Source: Desulfobacterales bacterium (GTDB lineage Bacteria; Desulfobacterota; Desulfobulbia; Desulfobulbales; JAGXFP01). Taken from it: DNA of 44,586 bases. Position 1 is the first letter of the stretch, and the number at the start of each line of letters is the position of its first letter. The DNA lies in NCBI GenBank assembly GCA_024637225.1, contig JAGXFP010000012.1, positions 1 to 44,586 of the forward strand. The letters run 5' to 3'. The notes under the pieces are model-generated. The model worked only from the letters and a program-made list of their open reading frames with translations. It was not told where the DNA came from and made no database searches. Shown here piece by piece: positions 43,766 through 44,586 of the stretch. The position numbers and the translations under genes are program-made.

Positions 43766-43801
43766 GAAAAAGGGGCTGCCTCGCTTGGCAGCCCCTTTTC
43801 A
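43766..43801. terminator. Intrinsic terminator near Usp gene
   Basis: AAAAAGGGGCTGCC pairs with GGCAGCCCCTTTT across a short loop, flanked by A5 and T4, so it can work on both strands. It lies about 80 bp downstream of the Usp stop codon on the minus strand. Confidence 0.9.
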
Positions 43802-43880
43802 GGTAATCAATTCCGGCCTGACCGGTATTTAACTCCTCACTCCTCACTTTCGCCTCCTGAATCGTAAAAATCGCGGATGG

Positions 43881-44480
43881 TCAGGAATGGACCACCAGCA
43901 CAGGGCAGTTGGCGTAACCGATAGTTCGCTGGGTTACACTGCCCATCAGCAGACGTCTGATCCCTGTTTTGCCGTGGGTACTCATGACAATCGCCGTCAC
44001 CCCCAGCTCATCGGCCAACTTTGTAATGGCGGCATGGGGCTCACCCCGTCTGATGAAGGTCTCGGCCTGCATATCCAGCCTGGCCGCATGTTCCTTGAAG
44101 TCATCCGCGATATCTTGCGCCTTCTTCTCAACTTCCCGGGCAGCGGCCTGGGAAAAAGTGACGAACTCGTTATCGATATCGGTCCGGGCCACCGCGATCA
44201 CCGCCAGCTGGGCGGAACGGTTTTGCCCTATCCGCAAGGCCTCCTGGCAGGCACTGTCACTGTTGGCGGATCCATCCGTAGCCAGCAGAATGGACCCCCA
44301 GGTGCCGTCCCAGGTGAACTTTTCCGGGACTACCAGGACCTTGCGGTCCGTATGACCGATAACCCGCGCCGTAACGCTGCCCATCAGGTCGCGCTCCAGA
44401 TGGCTGATTCCCTGGCGTCCCATGACAATCAAGTCGCAATTTTCATCATGGGCGATGGCGGAGATCCGTTCATTAAAAAA
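43881..44480 (-). pseudogene. Universal stress protein, 5'-truncated tandem UspA
   Basis: Readable codons run from about 44480 (NERISAIAHDENCDLIVMGR) to 43881. They include the end of a first UspA domain (LIVMGRQGISHLERDLMGSVTARVIG, ATP-loop G-x2-G-x9-G-S type) and a complete second domain (ILLATDGSANSDSACQEALR ... IVMSTHGKTGIRRLLMGSVTQRTIGYANCPVLVV). A TAG stop at 44481-44483 and a palindrome cut off the N-terminal part of domain one. A downstream TTG at 44432 could start a 183-aa protein, so expression of the remainder is possible. The family binds ATP and responds to stress. Confidence 0.8.
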
Positions 44481-44501
44481 CTAGGGACACTCCCCAGTTT
44501 T
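44479..44501. repeat. Palindrome at break of Usp gene
   Basis: AAACTAGGGACACTCCCCAG with the final TTT forms a near-perfect 23-bp inverted repeat (AAACT..GGG / CCC..AGTTT). It sits exactly where Usp homology ends. It resembles REP-type ends handled by REP-associated transposases; no such transposase gene lies in the window. The last 85 bp of the window hold no called gene. Confidence 0.65.
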
Positions 44502-44586
44502 CTTTCGTGGCCGCCCTACCCTCTTTGGTTTTAGTATCTGTTTCAACTGAAATTCCAGCATATTGATAAAGCCCTCAGAGCCGAAT

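Overview
The window looks like chromosome of an anaerobic deltaproteobacterium in the broad sense (Desulfobacterota/Desulfuromonadota type). Supports are the GC-rich coding sequence, a corrinoid and folate methyl-transfer cluster, an energy-converting-hydrogenase-related membrane complex, a stand-alone siroheme/4Fe-4S mini-protein, a rubrerythrin-like protein, and a dense scatter of short palindromic intergenic repeats. No rRNA, tRNA or CRISPR array was seen. The taxon is inferred from gene content only.

Layout. (1) 0-4.6 kb: small or envelope genes (a Cys-rich 92-aa protein, a PRC-barrel secreted protein, a lipoprotein), a siroheme mini-protein and a MarR regulator, separated by repeats. (2) 4.7-18.7 kb, the main interest: ten same-strand genes forming a methyl-transfer system. 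They encode a MetH-type activation-domain protein, MttB-family methyltransferase 1, a methyl-H4folate:corrinoid methyltransferase (MtgA/AcsE-like), MttB-family methyltransferase 2, a free corrinoid protein, a SAM-dependent methyltransferase of unknown substrate, an asparagine-synthetase-like amidotransferase, a homocysteine S-methyltransferase/methylene-H4folate reductase fusion, MetK and AhcY. All four modules of cobalamin methionine synthase (homocysteine, folate, B12, reactivation) are present on separate polypeptides. With MetK, AhcY and the SAM methyltransferase they make a closed loop: methyl donor to corrinoid to methionine to SAM to methylated product, with SAH returned to homocysteine. 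The SAM methyltransferase and amidotransferase pair suggests a dedicated small-molecule product, which I cannot identify.

(3) 18.9-26.6 kb: a rubrerythrin-like protein; a translationally coupled minus-strand set (SH3-like protein, M48 protease, FadL-like outer membrane protein) behind a CHASE2 adenylate/guanylate cyclase; and two plus-strand envelope genes. (4) 26.9-29.7 kb: an ArsR regulator, an ArsP-type permease, a TrmO-like protein and two thiol-disulfide mini-proteins. (5) 29.85-30.6 kb: an orphan FetB-type permease with a terminator. (6) 30.7-38.4 kb: a six-gene hyf-like complex whose large subunit lacks the two N-terminal nickel-ligand cysteines, so it is Ehr-like and not a classical hydrogenase.

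(7) 38.4-44.6 kb: an accessory region with two toxin-antitoxin pairs, two group II intron 5' fragments pointing outward from an EamA transporter, and a universal stress gene whose 5' end is replaced by a palindromic element.

A recurrent structural theme is a family of roughly 125-bp inverted-repeat elements whose terminus (TGATGGCGTCGCAAAAA) supplies the stop codon of several upstream genes, plus at least three other repeat families.
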